Assembly: GCF_900536025.1 (NCBI RefSeq)
Contig: NZ_UNOZ01000013.1
Span: forward strand, 558,001 to 622,000
From: Pseudomonas reidholzensis
GTDB taxonomy: Bacteria; Pseudomonadota; Gammaproteobacteria; Pseudomonadales; Pseudomonadaceae
DNA: 64,000 bases
Reading direction: 5' to 3'
Program-made: the position numbers and the translations under genes
The notes under the pieces: generated by a model
What the model saw: only the letters and a program-made list of their open reading frames with translations
Database searches by the model: none
Told to the model about the DNA's origin: nothing
In this document: piece by piece, positions 16,418-24,659 of the stretch
Layout of the letters: each line of letters opens with the position of its first letter
How positions within the stretch are numbered: the stretch's first letter is position 1

Positions 16418-17185
16418 TCAGGACAGATAACCCCCGTCGACGTTGAGCGCCGTGCCGGTGGTATAGCTGGACGCTTCGCTGGCCAGGTACAGCACCGCGC
16501 CGGCCATCTCGCTCGGCGCCGCCACGCGCTTGAGCGGGATCTGCTGCAGGGCGGCGTTGAGAATCGCATCGTTCTTGACCAGCGCCGAGGCGAACTTGGT
16601 GTCGGTCAGGCCCGGCAGCAGGGCGTTGCAGCGGATGCCGAACTGCGCGCACTCCTTGGCGAAGACCTTGGTCATGTTGATCACCGCCGCCTTGGTCACC
16701 GAATAGATACCCTGGAACACCCCCGGCGACACGCCATTGATCGACGCCACGTTGATGATGCTGCCGGCGCCGTGCTCGCGCATCAGCTTGCCGGCCTCCA
16801 CCGACATGAAGAAGTAACCGCGGATATTGACGTCGACGGTCTTCTGGAAGGCGCCTGGGTCGGTGTCCAGGACATTGCAGAACTGCGGGTTGGTGGCGGC
16901 GTTGTTGACCAGGATGTCGAGGCGGCCGAACTGTTCGCGGATGCCGGCGAAGACCTGCTGGATCTGCTCCATCTCGCCAATGTGGCAGGCCACCGCCGTG
17001 GCCTTGCCGCCCGCCGCAATGATCGCCTCGGCAACGTGCTGGCAGCCCTCGAGCTTGCGGCTGGAAACGATCACATGGGCGCCTTGCTGGGCCAGCAGGT
17101 GGGCGATCGCTTCGCCGATGCCGCGGCTGGCGCCGGAGACGAAGGCGATCTTGCCGTCGAGGTCGAACAGGTGCGTCTTGGACAT
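16418..17185 (-). CDS. SDR-family oxidoreductase
   Basis: A 255-residue short-chain dehydrogenase. The cofactor loop is SGASRGIGEAIA, the structural motif is NNAA, and the catalytic residues are S in VASINGVSPG and YSVTK (Tyr-x-x-x-Lys). The Arg in SSRK after the second strand suggests NADP(H). It lies 23 bases after the phosphotransferase gene in a minus-strand cluster with SCP2 and histidine phosphatase genes, suggesting oxidation of a hydroxy-acyl or sterol-like substrate. The substrate is not readable. Confidence 0.9.
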   Translation of the reverse strand: MSKTHLFDLDGKIAFVSGASRGIGEAIAHLLAQQGAHVIVSSRKLEGCQHVAEAIIAAGGKATAVACHIGEMEQIQQVFAGIREQFGRLDILVNNAATNPQFCNVLDTDPGAFQKTVDVNIRGYFFMSVEAGKLMREHGAGSIINVASINGVSPGVFQGIYSVTKAAVINMTKVFAKECAQFGIRCNALLPGLTDTKFASALVKNDAILNAALQQIPLKRVAAPSEMAGAVLYLASEASSYTTGTALNVDGGYLS

Positions 17186-17208
17186 GCTGTTTTCCTTGTT
17201 GTGTGTCG

Positions 17209-18276
17209 TCAGAGTGCGGACTTGCCGATCACTTGCAGGGCCATCTGTTCAAGCAAGCGGTTCATCTGGATGAATTGGCCAAAGCGCTTGTCCTGGGTCT
17301 GGCCGTGGTAAAAACGGTAGTAGATCTGCTGCACGATGCCGGCCAGGCGAAACAGGCCGTAGCAATAATAGAAGTCGAAGTTGTCGATGACGATGCCCGC
17401 ACGCTGGGCGTAATAGTCGACGAACTGGCGGCGGCTGAGCATGCCCGGCGCGTTGCTGGGCTGGCGGCGCATCAGTTGCACCGGCGCCGGGTCGTCGGCT
17501 TCGATCCAGTAGGCCAGGCTGTTGCCCAGGTCCATCAGCGGGTCGCCGAGGGTGGTCATCTCCCAGTCCAGCACGCCGATGATCTGCATCGGGTTGGCGG
17601 CGTCGAGGATGACGTTGTCGAAGCGGTAGTCGTTGTGCACGATGCCCGGCCGCGGGTGATCGGCGGGCATCTTCTCGCGCAGCCAGGCGATCACCTGCTG
17701 CCAGCGCGGCGCATCGTCGGTCAGGGCGTGTTCGTAGCGTTGGGTCCAGCCTTCGATCTGTCGCTGCACGTAGCCTTCCGGCTTGCCCAGGTCGGCCAGG
17801 CCGCAGGCGCTGTAGTCGACCTGGTGGAGCTCGACCAGGCGATCGATGAAGCTCTTGCACAAGGCCTCGGTGCGGCTGGCGTCCAGGCCGAGTTCGGCCG
17901 GCAGATCAGCGCGCAGGATGATCCCCTTGACCCGGTCCATCACGTAGAACTCGCCGCCGATCAGCGAGGCGTCGGTGCAGTGCACATACGCCTTGGGGCA
18001 GTAGGGGAAGCCGCTGTTGAGCTGATTGAGGATGCGAAACTCGCGGCCCATGTCATGCGCGGACTTGGCCTTGTCGCCAAAGGGTGGCCGACGCAGGACG
18101 AACTCGCGGTTGGCGTAGCCGACCAGGTACGTGAGATTGGACGCACCCCCCGGGAACTGGCTGATCGCCGGCGTCCCTTCGAGCCCTGGAATATGCGCCT
18201 TGAGGTAGCGATCGATGACGGCTGCATCGAGTTCTTCGCCGGGGCGTACCTGGGTGGACTGATCGGTGAGCGTCAT
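17209..18276 (-). CDS. ACAD10/APH-like phosphotransferase
   Basis: A 355-residue kinase-fold protein. The catalytic loop HNDYRFDN and metal motif LDWEMTTLGDPLMDLG are of the aminoglycoside phosphotransferase type. The opening (FPGGASNLTYLV) is typical of the ACAD10/11-related branch. Relatives phosphorylate the hydroxyl of 4-hydroxyacyl-CoA during hydroxy-acid catabolism (for example LvaA of levulinate catabolism). The neighbouring SDR and SCP2 genes fit lipid-like or acyl-CoA substrates. Antibiotic resistance is unlikely. Confidence 0.85.
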   Translation of the reverse strand: MTLTDQSTQVRPGEELDAAVIDRYLKAHIPGLEGTPAISQFPGGASNLTYLVGYANREFVLRRPPFGDKAKSAHDMGREFRILNQLNSGFPYCPKAYVHCTDASLIGGEFYVMDRVKGIILRADLPAELGLDASRTEALCKSFIDRLVELHQVDYSACGLADLGKPEGYVQRQIEGWTQRYEHALTDDAPRWQQVIAWLREKMPADHPRPGIVHNDYRFDNVILDAANPMQIIGVLDWEMTTLGDPLMDLGNSLAYWIEADDPAPVQLMRRQPSNAPGMLSRRQFVDYYAQRAGIVIDNFDFYYCYGLFRLAGIVQQIYYRFYHGQTQDKRFGQFIQMNRLLEQMALQVIGKSAL

Positions 18277-18430
18277 GCGTTGTCCTTATTCTCGATGGCG
18301 AGGATTATTGGTTAATCTAATGGGCCTTCTGTGTTGGTACAAGCGTGCCAATCGTCATATAGCTGCGGGTGTTGCAGGGCGATCACTGCGCCTGATCGAC
18401 CGGCCCTGGCGCCGGGGTTACAGGCAGGCA

Positions 18431-18466
18431 AAAAAAAACCGAAGCCCCTTCAGGCCTCGGTTTTTG
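18431..18466 (-). terminator. Rho-independent terminator after the SCP2 gene
   Basis: Read leftward, ACCGAGGCC and GGCTTCGGT pair around a short loop and are followed by a run of T (A-run at 18431-18438 on the plus strand). It lies just past the SCP2 stop and may separate SCP2 from the phosphotransferase gene. Confidence 0.85.
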
Positions 18467-18488
18467 GGTCAGCGGTGATTCCGGCCAC

Positions 18489-18806
18489 TCAGGACGGGAA
18501 CAGCTCGCTGAGCTTCATCGACAGCATCATGTCGCCTTCGACGCGCAGCTTGCCGCCCATGAACGCCTGCATGCCATCGGTCTCGCCGCTGACGATGCCC
18601 TTCAGGGTTTCGCTGTCCAGCACCAGGGTGCAGTTGGCGTCTTCGTTCTCGCCTTCCTGGATGTCGCAGGTGCCGTCCTTGATGATCAAGGCGTACTTCT
18701 TGCCTTCGTCGGTGATATCAAAGCCGAACACCAGGTCCAGGCCGGCGGCAGCGGCGGGATTGAACTTTGCTTTCATCGCTTCGACGGCTTTAGCTACATC
18801 GCTCAT
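18489..18806 (-). CDS. SCP2 sterol-binding domain protein
   Basis: A 105-residue stand-alone SCP2 protein from MSDVAKAVEAM, with AAGGA upstream. Its pattern LDLVFGFDITDEGKKYALIIKDGTCDI...CTLVLDSETLKGIVSGETDGMQAFMGGKLRVEGDMMLSMKL is diagnostic. The domain binds fatty acyl-CoA or sterol-like lipids in a tunnel. In bacteria it is often next to lipid or steroid catabolic genes, as here with the phosphotransferase and SDR. It probably acts as a carrier in the cytoplasm. Confidence 0.9.
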   Translation of the reverse strand: MSDVAKAVEAMKAKFNPAAAAGLDLVFGFDITDEGKKYALIIKDGTCDIQEGENEDANCTLVLDSETLKGIVSGETDGMQAFMGGKLRVEGDMMLSMKLSELFPS

Positions 18807-18860
18807 GGCGTAATCCTTGTTAAGTAATATTCGCGTCCGCAGGGACACAACAGGCCGGGC

Positions 18861-19571
18861 TCATCTATAGGTGATGAGCTCCGGCGCCTTCAACAGCTGC
18901 ACGTGGGCTTGGCAGTTGAAGGAAGCCAGTGCCACGTCGCTGCCGCGAAACTTCAGTTGGCTGAGCGACGTGTTGATAATCTGCCAGTTCAGTGCAAACG
19001 CCTGGCTGGGGGTGATTCCGGTCACCCGGTGGAGCAGGGCGGCGATGCTGCCGCCGGAGGTGAAAATAGCGATGTTGTGGCCGCTCTCGGCACGCTCGAG
19101 CACCCGTTGCAGGCCCGCGGCCATGCGCGCGGTGAACGCCGCCCAGCTTTCCAGGCCATCGTCGACGTGCTCGCCGTCGTGCCAGCGCTGCACCATCAGG
19201 GCAAACAGGCGCTGAAACTCGCTGCGGTTCTGCGTGGCGTTACGCAGCACGTGCAGCGCCTCGGGTTCGTCGGGCAGCAGGGCCGGCAGCACGCTGCGGA
19301 TCACCCCGTCGGCGTCGAACTCGTTGAAGGCCGGGTCAGTCTCGACCGCAGGCACCTGGCAACCGTTGGCGCTCATGGCCTGCAGGGTCAGCTGCGCGGT
19401 GTCCTGCTGGCGGCGCAGGTCGCCGGCCACGCAGCGGTCCAGGCGCAGGCCGAGGCGGGCCAGGTGCTCACCGAGTGCCTGGCTCTGGCGCACACCGATT
19501 GGCGACAGCACGTCATAGTCGTCGGCACCAAATGAGGCTTGGCCATGTCGGATCAGGTAGATGCTGCCCAC
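18861..19571 (-). CDS. Histidine phosphatase family protein
   Basis: A 236-residue protein from a GTG start (MGSIYLIRHGQASFG). The catalytic RHG is at residues 8-10, and the later GHNIAIFTSGGSIAALL segment fits the second histidine region, although there the usual SHGG-type motif reads TSGGS. The frame is open further upstream, but that part lacks family similarity. It heads the SCP2-phosphotransferase-SDR cluster. The target phosphate is unknown. Confidence 0.8.
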   Translation of the reverse strand: MGSIYLIRHGQASFGADDYDVLSPIGVRQSQALGEHLARLGLRLDRCVAGDLRRQQDTAQLTLQAMSANGCQVPAVETDPAFNEFDADGVIRSVLPALLPDEPEALHVLRNATQNRSEFQRLFALMVQRWHDGEHVDDGLESWAAFTARMAAGLQRVLERAESGHNIAIFTSGGSIAALLHRVTGITPSQAFALNWQIINTSLSQLKFRGSDVALASFNCQAHVQLLKAPELITYR

Positions 19572-19769
19572 GCGAGTGTCCCGCCTGGTTGAAGTTGCTC
19601 CGAGGTTAGGATGCGGCAGACAGGCTGTCAACGAAAAAACATACAAGCGTTTGAAAAGCTTGTTTGAACTGTGTTGCCAGCGTTTTCGCCGGCTGGTAGC
19701 GGCCTGGGCGCACCGGTATGCTTGCACTGTTCATGCGCCGTGAAGGCGCGGGTCTATCAAGGAGTCAAC

Positions 19770-20789
19770 GTGGAGTTTCTTGCTGAATACGCAAGCTTTC
19801 TCGCCAAAACCGCCACCCTGGTGATTGCCATCCTGGTGGTTCTTTCGGCTATTGCCGGCTTGCGCGGCAAAGGTCGGCGCAAGCCCGGCGGGCAGTTGCA
19901 GGTCACCCGCCTCAACGATTTCTACAAAGAGCTGCGCGAGCGACTCGAGGCCGGGCTGTTCGACAAGGGGCAGCTCAAGGCCCTGCGCAAGCAGCAGGCG
20001 AAAGCCGATAAACAGCTGAAGAAGAGCAAGGCCGAAGAAAAGAGCCGCGTCTTCGTGCTCGATTTCGATGGCGATATCAAAGCCTCGGCGACCGAGAGCC
20101 TGCGCAACGAGATCACCGCACTGCTGACCCTCGCCACCCCGCTAGACGAAGTCGTGCTGCGCCTGGAGAGCGGTGGCGGGCTGGTGCACAGCTATGGCCT
20201 GGCCGCGTCCCAGCTGGCGCGTATCCGCGAGGCGGGGATCCCGCTCACCGTGTGCATCGACAAGGTCGCCGCCAGCGGCGGTTACATGATGGCCTGCATT
20301 GGCGAGAAGATCGTCAGCGCGCCGTTCGCGGTGCTGGGCTCGATCGGCGTGGTCGCCCAGTTGCCCAACATCAACCGCCTGCTGAAAAAGCACGACATCG
20401 ATTTTGAAGTGCTCACCGCCGGCGAGTACAAGCGCACGCTCACCGTGTTTGGCGAGAACACCGAGAAGGGCCGGGAGAAGTTCCAGGAAGACCTCGACAT
20501 CACCCATCAGCTGTTCAAGGACTTCGTCGGCCGCTACCGCCCGCAGTTGCACATCGATGAAGTCGCCACCGGTGAAGTCTGGCTGGGCGTCGCCGCGCTG
20601 AACCGCAAGCTGGTCGACGAGCTGCGCACCAGTGACGAGTACCTCAGTGACCGCGCCCGCGAGGCCAACCTGTACCACCTGCATTTTGCCGAGCGCAAAA
20701 GCCTGCAGGAGCGTATTGGCATGGCGGCGAGCGGCACGGTCGAGAACACCCTGGTGGGTTTGTGGAGCAAACTCGGCCGCCTGCGCTAA
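19770..20789 (+). CDS. sohB: SohB-type S49 protease
   Basis: A 339-residue membrane-anchored peptidase with a GTG start behind AAGGAGTCAAC. Residues 8-29 form the N-terminal membrane anchor, followed by a basic/coiled stretch (QLKALRKQQAKADKQLKK). The S49 domain has the nucleophile S169 in KVAASGGYMM and the general base K221 in AGEYKRTLTVFGEN. SohB is related to SppA, which cuts leftover signal peptides, and may act at the periplasmic side or in the membrane. It precedes tRNA-Cys by about 150 bases. Confidence 0.93.
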   Translation: MEFLAEYASFLAKTATLVIAILVVLSAIAGLRGKGRRKPGGQLQVTRLNDFYKELRERLEAGLFDKGQLKALRKQQAKADKQLKKSKAEEKSRVFVLDFDGDIKASATESLRNEITALLTLATPLDEVVLRLESGGGLVHSYGLAASQLARIREAGIPLTVCIDKVAASGGYMMACIGEKIVSAPFAVLGSIGVVAQLPNINRLLKKHDIDFEVLTAGEYKRTLTVFGENTEKGREKFQEDLDITHQLFKDFVGRYRPQLHIDEVATGEVWLGVAALNRKLVDELRTSDEYLSDRAREANLYHLHFAERKSLQERIGMAASGTVENTLVGLWSKLGRLR

Positions 20790-20940
20790 CACCTTGAAGC
20801 CCTTGAAGATTTTTTCAGTTCAGGGGTTGCAAGGTTAAACGAATGCAGACATAATGGCGTCCATTGAAGCGCAGCAAGCTTGAAAAAGCCCTGAAGTTTC
20901 AAGGAGATAGCAAAGCGAAAGCCGCTAGATCCAACATTGA

Positions 20941-21014
20941 GGCCGAGTAGCAAAGTGGTTATGCTCCGGATTGCAAATCCGTCTACGCCGGTTCGATTCC
21001 GACCTCGGCCTCCA
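20941..21014 (+). tRNA. tRNA-Cys (GCA)
   Basis: A 74-base cloverleaf: acceptor GGCCGAG / CTCGGCC, anticodon loop TTGCAAA (anticodon GCA at 20973-20975), T-loop TTCGATT, encoded CCA. The top anticodon-stem pair is C-T rather than a normal pair. A terminator follows. The zeta-toxin gene starts about 200 bases beyond, so this may be an insertion point. Confidence 0.95.
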
Positions 21015-21024
21015 TATTCGAAAG

Positions 21025-21055
21025 CCCCGCAGATTAACGTCTGCGGGGTTTTTCT
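21025..21055 (+). terminator. Terminator after tRNA-Cys
   Basis: Stem CCCCGCAGA / TCTGCGGGG with a six-base loop is followed by TTTTTC. It closes the tRNA-Cys unit. Confidence 0.9.
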
Positions 21056-21242
21056 TTGTGGGTCGGAAAAGCCTATCGTTTCTGCATAAGGCCTTTTCAG
21101 AAAGGACTCAGATCTCACCTGCAGGGTGATAAAACATTTTCATAATGTTAGCGCTTGATACCCGGGCGAGCGAAGGGTGCTAGGTTCTTCCCATTGGAGG
21201 GGCATCATGACGCAGCAAGAACATGAGATTTCAGAGTGAGCG

Positions 21243-21935
21243 TTGGCGTTTGCCAAGCAGAACCGGACGCGTATAGCCAGGGGGCTGGCGTGTCTGGAGA
21301 AGTATCCCGGCGATGAGTACCCTGTCTCTGTTTTCATGGCAGGGTCGCCCGGCGCAGGCAAGACTGAGGTCTCTCGGGCCTTCATCGCCATGATGCAGGC
21401 CGGCGGGGCGAACGCTTTGCGTATAGATCCGGATGATTTCAGGGACTTCTTCCCTGAATATACCGGGCGAAACTCTAGCCTTTTCCAGCGCGGCGTCACG
21501 ACGATTGTGGAGAGGACCCTTGATCTCGTCTATCAGCAGCGGCAGTCGTTTTTGCTGGATGGCACGCTGGCCAATCTGGGAGTGGCGCGACGAAATATCA
21601 CCCGAGCGCTTGATAAAGAGAACAGGTCAGCTCATATCATTTATGTCTACCAGAGGCCCGAGCTTGCGTGGGACTTCGTTCTGGCGAGGGAGCGAAAGGA
21701 TGGGCGGCACATACCTTGCGAAGAATTTGTACGGCAATTCTATGCGTCGAAAGTATCTGTCTCTGCGCTCAAGCGCGAATTTGAAGGGCGGGTGCAGGTC
21801 GATGTGATCATCAAGGATTATGATGGGCAAAATGGCGATATAGGCATAGACCTCACCGCTGATGAAATTGACGCATTTGTCCGCCAGCCCTATGATCACC
21901 ATGAGCTTGAACGTATTTTGAACGGAGTATCCTGA
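21243..21935 (+). CDS. Zeta-toxin-type kinase, 5' end interrupted by a stop
   Basis: A 230-residue product if translation begins at TTG 21243. It has the P-loop GSPGAGKT at about residues 34-41, then RIDPDDFRDFFP and FLLDGT, as in zeta/PezT toxins that phosphorylate UDP-N-acetylglucosamine or similar substrates. A much better start (ATG 21207 behind GGAGGGG) reads MTQQEHEISE and then meets TGA at 21237, in the same frame, three bases before the TTG. Both segments together look like a full-length zeta N-terminus. Thus this may be a nonsense-damaged gene or one restarted by coupling. Activity is uncertain. Confidence 0.75.
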   Translation: MAFAKQNRTRIARGLACLEKYPGDEYPVSVFMAGSPGAGKTEVSRAFIAMMQAGGANALRIDPDDFRDFFPEYTGRNSSLFQRGVTTIVERTLDLVYQQRQSFLLDGTLANLGVARRNITRALDKENRSAHIIYVYQRPELAWDFVLARERKDGRHIPCEEFVRQFYASKVSVSALKREFEGRVQVDVIIKDYDGQNGDIGIDLTADEIDAFVRQPYDHHELERILNGVS

Positions 21936-22123
21936 TGAAAGGCGAAAAGGTAACAGCCGCGTCGAGCAGACCTCACGGATCTTCGACGATGTCTGAGTTT
22001 TTCCGTCTAGGGTCCGTCCAGCAGCGGCGAGCGGTCTATCAAATCGCAGCTCAAGCGGCCATTGACGAACAGAAAGATGTTATCCGGTCAGCGAAGTCAG
22101 GCGAGCTCAGCGCCGCGAAGTAA
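21935..22123 (+). CDS. Small partner of the zeta-toxin gene, candidate antitoxin
   Basis: A 62-residue product starts with ATG overlapping the zeta stop by one base (TGATG). The C-terminal half, MSEFFRLGSVQQRRAVYQIAAQ..., is helical and charged and resembles small proteins that follow zeta-like kinases in proteobacteria. The coupling suggests co-expression and an antitoxin or accessory role; this rests on position. An internal ATG (MSEFFRL, 21989) is another possible start. Classical epsilon or PezA antitoxins are upstream, so the order differs. Confidence 0.55.
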   Translation: MKGEKVTAASSRPHGSSTMSEFFRLGSVQQRRAVYQIAAQAAIDEQKDVIRSAKSGELSAAK

Positions 22124-22146
22124 GTATTCTTGCATCATCACTTCTC

Positions 22147-22173
22147 AAGCCCAGCCCCGAGCTGGGCTTTTCG
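22147..22173 (+). terminator. Terminator after the zeta-partner gene
   Basis: AAGCCCAGC and GCTGGGCTT pair around a five-base loop, followed by TTTTC. It ends the two-gene toxin unit. Confidence 0.8.
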
Positions 22174-22278
22174 TATCTTACCCTCCCACTTCCCAGATCG
22201 CTGTCTGGCTGATTGGCGCGTCGCCCTCAAATGGGCTATTGCTGAAATTTCGGCAGTCGGCCGATTTGGGAGGTAGCC

Positions 22279-22575
22279 ATGAAGCAATTTCTGCTGGGCG
22301 CATTGCTGGTATCCACTGCGGGCATCGCCAGTGCCGCGATCCCGCTGGTCAACGCCACCTGCCCGGGCGATATAGACGTGCACGCCGATGAAGGCGGGCC
22401 GATTTATATCAACGGCAAGGAGGCCAAGCTGAAGACCTTCAACGATAACTATTTCGAGGCCAAGGGCAGCGGCGTCACGGTCTCGCTGACGGTCAGCCCT
22501 GACGGTTCGCCGAGCGTCTCCTACACCGGCAAAGGCGGTGCCAACGGCGTGTGCGAGCTGATCGAGGAGGATTAG
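22279..22575 (+). CDS. Small exported protein of unknown function
   Basis: A 98-residue product, MKQFLLGALLVSTAGIASAAIP..., with GGGAGG upstream and a signal peptide likely cleaved after ASA. The mature part has two Cys (ATCPGDIDVHADEG and GVCELIEED), which may form a disulfide. It contains GPIYINGKEAKLKTFNDNYFEAKGSGVTVSL, a pattern of conserved small periplasmic proteins. I cannot assign a role. Confidence 0.7.
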   Translation: MKQFLLGALLVSTAGIASAAIPLVNATCPGDIDVHADEGGPIYINGKEAKLKTFNDNYFEAKGSGVTVSLTVSPDGSPSVSYTGKGGANGVCELIEED

Positions 22576-22742
22576 CCAGAGGGGCGAAAATGGCCCCGCA
22601 CAATCCGCTGTCATTTTGCCGATATCGTGCAAAAACATGAGCCGATCAGCCTTTATTTGGCATTTAAACCCGTGATTGCCCCCAGCAGTGTATAGTGGCG
22701 GGCGAGTCCTCTCTCTGGGTGGCTCATCAGTGAGGTGTCAGC

Positions 22743-22910
22743 ATGTCCCATTCTCCGGCCAATCAGGCCCAACAGCGATTGAATGAGCAAGTCGAGCAGT
22801 TCCTCAACAAAGGCGGCACGATCAAAGAAGTCCCCAGAGGCGTGAGCGGCTTCAATCCAGCGGCTCCCAAGGTTCACTGGACCAAGGCCCAGGCCGCCAC
22901 CAAGGCTTGA
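22743..22910 (+). CDS. Small conserved hypothetical protein (55 aa)
   Basis: ATG at 22743 follows GAGGTGTCAGC, a good ribosome site. The product starts MSHSPANQAQQRLNEQVEQ and continues FLNKGGTIKEVPRGVSGFNP. The 'FLxKGGxIxxVxxGxSG' pattern is shared by several short Pseudomonas proteins of unknown role. The N-terminal half is helical; there is no signal peptide. Confidence 0.65.
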   Translation: MSHSPANQAQQRLNEQVEQFLNKGGTIKEVPRGVSGFNPAAPKVHWTKAQAATKA

Positions 22911-23013
22911 TCGGCACGTGCCCGCCCTGATGCCTTCGAGCGCGCCACGCTACTGTGTGCCGCGCTCCTGGGCCGTTGTTTATGTTCCGCTGCAATGCCG
23001 CAGGGAGAGCCCC

Positions 23014-23235
23014 ATGGACAACGAACCTAGCAATAGCGAAGTAGCCCTGCAGATCGGTATCGACGAGGCGCAAGTCGAGCGCTATCGCGGTGATACCTTT
23101 CGCCTCGGAGATGGGTCCTGGCTGATCCATTTCGCCTTTGTCATGCCCAAGGAACTGCGCAAGCAGTTTACCGGTAGCTTCACCGTCAGGGTCGAGCGCG
23201 CGGTCGCTGATCTGCGTCGTATTGACTACCCCTGA
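23014..23235 (+). CDS. Small hypothetical protein (73 aa)
   Basis: The chosen start MDNEPSNSEVALQIG is behind AGGGAGAGCCCC; an in-frame codon 32 residues earlier adds a region with no plausible fold. The product is soluble with a mixed pattern (RYRGDTFRLGDGSWLIHFAFVMP...). No family is recognised. Confidence 0.55.
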   Translation: MDNEPSNSEVALQIGIDEAQVERYRGDTFRLGDGSWLIHFAFVMPKELRKQFTGSFTVRVERAVADLRRIDYP

Positions 23236-23350
23236 GCGCCCCCTCGTTCCGCCTACTGTGCTGGCTGATATCCATTACGCGGTCGCTGCGTGCCTGTGAA
23301 TATGGCAAAATGATGTCGTTTTATCATCAAGGCACGAGGCAGTTGCGGTA

Positions 23351-23554
23351 ATGAGGGTCAAGGTAGTCAATGTGGTAGGGCTTGCGGTTGTGCTGCTGTT
23401 GGGGGTGTTGAGCGCACTGGTGGCGGTCATCTGGGATGTGTCTGCTCCCGATCTGTCGAATGCGAGCGTCAGTGCCTGGGTCCAGGTGATCGGGTCGCCG
23501 CTGGTAATTCTGGTCGCGTTCATGATCGGGCGTAACACCCGCAGTGCGCGATGA
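23351..23554 (+). CDS. Small two-helix membrane protein
   Basis: A 67-residue product, MRVKVVNVVGLAVVLLLGVL..., has two hydrophobic helices (about 7-27 and 43-60) separated by a polar loop DVSAPDLSNASVSAWVQ. It ends IGRNTRSAR, so both ends probably face the cytoplasm. No family is recognised. A GC hairpin (AACCCGCC/GGGCGGGTT, 23593-23615) lies 40 bases after the stop. Confidence 0.6.
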   Translation: MRVKVVNVVGLAVVLLLGVLSALVAVIWDVSAPDLSNASVSAWVQVIGSPLVILVAFMIGRNTRSAR

Positions 23555-23592
23555 GGCCCTGGAGGCTCGGCGTTCAGCGCCCAGAAAAAGAA

Positions 23593-23615
23593 AACCCGCC
23601 AACGAAGGGCGGGTT
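23593..23615. terminator. GC hairpin, probable terminator
   Basis: The stem AACCCGCC/GGGCGGGTT has an A-rich left flank, so a T-run follows it on the minus strand. It could stop leftward transcription; on the plus strand it has no T-run. Confidence 0.45.
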
Positions 23616-23761
23616 GAAAGAACGTACGAAGCAGGGTCAGTGTGCCTGCCGAGTTGTCAGAAAATCGTGAAGAGCCTGTCAGTAGACCGTTGAGCCCACG
23701 CCGGCGATTGACCAATGCCGGCGATCCGCCTATACAGGCGTCCTTATTTCAGGAGCCCGGC

Positions 23762-24061
23762 ATGCACGACGAAGACGACCTTCCCGAACCGGAACACGAT
23801 CACCTGCTCGATCACGAATTCCTCTACGAAGACCACGACCCTGAGGCAGACGCCCAAGGCCTGATGGATGATGTCGAGGAGGACGAGGACACCCTCGATG
23901 ACTTCGATGACGACGAGCACCCTGCCTGGCAACGACGTCGACGATTGAGCGTCGCTGCGGGCATCGCAGCGACAATGCCCGCAACCCCTGCAGCCCTTAG
24001 CGACGATCCAGCGAAAAACGCCCCGCGCCGGTCACGGCCAGTAGCAGCAGGCCGCCTATGA
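23762..24061 (+). CDS. Acidic hypothetical protein
   Basis: A 99-residue product starts MHDEDDLPEPEHDHLLDHEF, behind AGGAGCCCGGC. Its first half is very rich in Asp and Glu (DDVEEDEDTLDDFDDDEH); the second turns basic (QRRRRLSV...) and Ala/Pro-rich. It is probably disordered. The last 65 bases overlap the end of doxX on the other strand. The ribosome site supports it; the composition could mark a charge-based partner or just low complexity. Confidence 0.55.
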   Translation: MHDEDDLPEPEHDHLLDHEFLYEDHDPEADAQGLMDDVEEDEDTLDDFDDDEHPAWQRRRRLSVAAGIAATMPATPAALSDDPAKNAPRRSRPVAAGRL

Positions 24062-24410
24062 TGCTCAGGTTCTTGAAGAACTGGGTCATGTTGGCACTGC
24101 GCTCTGGGTCGACCATGTTCCAGTACGGGTGGCCGATCAACGCCGTGCCGAGCACGAACAGCGCGAACAGAAACGCCAGTGGCCGGGTATAAAAGCCCAG
24201 GATCAGCACGATGGCGACAAAGAACTCCATGATCACCGCAATCGCCGCTGCCAGGGTCGGGGCCGGTGCGCCCAGTGAGCCGAGGTAGGCCACCGTGCCC
24301 TCGAAGCCGGTCAATTTACTCCAGCCGGAGATGACGAAGAGGAGCATCAGCAGGATTCGCGCAAGCAGGATGATCGCATCGCGTTGACCGTCGAACAGGG
24401 AGTAGCGCAT
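23997..24410 (-). CDS. DoxX family membrane protein
   Basis: A 137-residue inner-membrane protein, from MRYSLFDGQRDAIILLARI, with GGAA upstream. Four hydrophobic helices and the pattern RILLMLLFVISGWSKLTGFEG... then ALFVLGTALIGHPYW are typical of DoxX/YphA proteins. Some relatives sit in redox or thiosulfate oxidation complexes, but most are uncharacterised. Its 3' end overlaps the acidic gene on the other strand. Confidence 0.85.
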   Translation of the reverse strand: MRYSLFDGQRDAIILLARILLMLLFVISGWSKLTGFEGTVAYLGSLGAPAPTLAAAIAVIMEFFVAIVLILGFYTRPLAFLFALFVLGTALIGHPYWNMVDPERSANMTQFFKNLSIIGGLLLLAVTGAGRFSLDRR

Positions 24411-24574
24411 GGCGGCGTTCCAGTGGGCCGAGACATGTTCCACTCTAGCAGTTGCCCCATGCTTTGCTGTCGGGCACGAAAAAGCCTTGCTTGCGAGATG
24501 CGAGATGCAAAAGACGGGTCAGGGAAATGTGGCGCTGATGGCCGGGTGTGGCGAAGGAAAAGCGGGTGTCTTGA

Positions 24575-24659
24575 TGGTGCCCCGAGCCGGACTCGAACCG
24601 GCACACCTTGCGGCGGCGCATTTTAAGTGCGATGTGTCTACCAATTTCACCATCGGGGC
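24575..24659 (-). tRNA. tRNA-Leu (TAA)
   Basis: An 85-base class II tRNA read leftward: acceptor GCCCCGA, D-arm TGGTGAAATTGGTAGACAC, anticodon loop CTTAAAA (anticodon TAA), a variable arm CGCCGCAAGGTG, T-loop TTCGAGT and CCA encoded. Confidence 0.95.

Noticed and set aside
17209..18276. Aminoglycoside resistance gene
   Set aside because: The APH-type motifs are those of the ACAD10/11-like branch and the neighbours are lipid-type genes.
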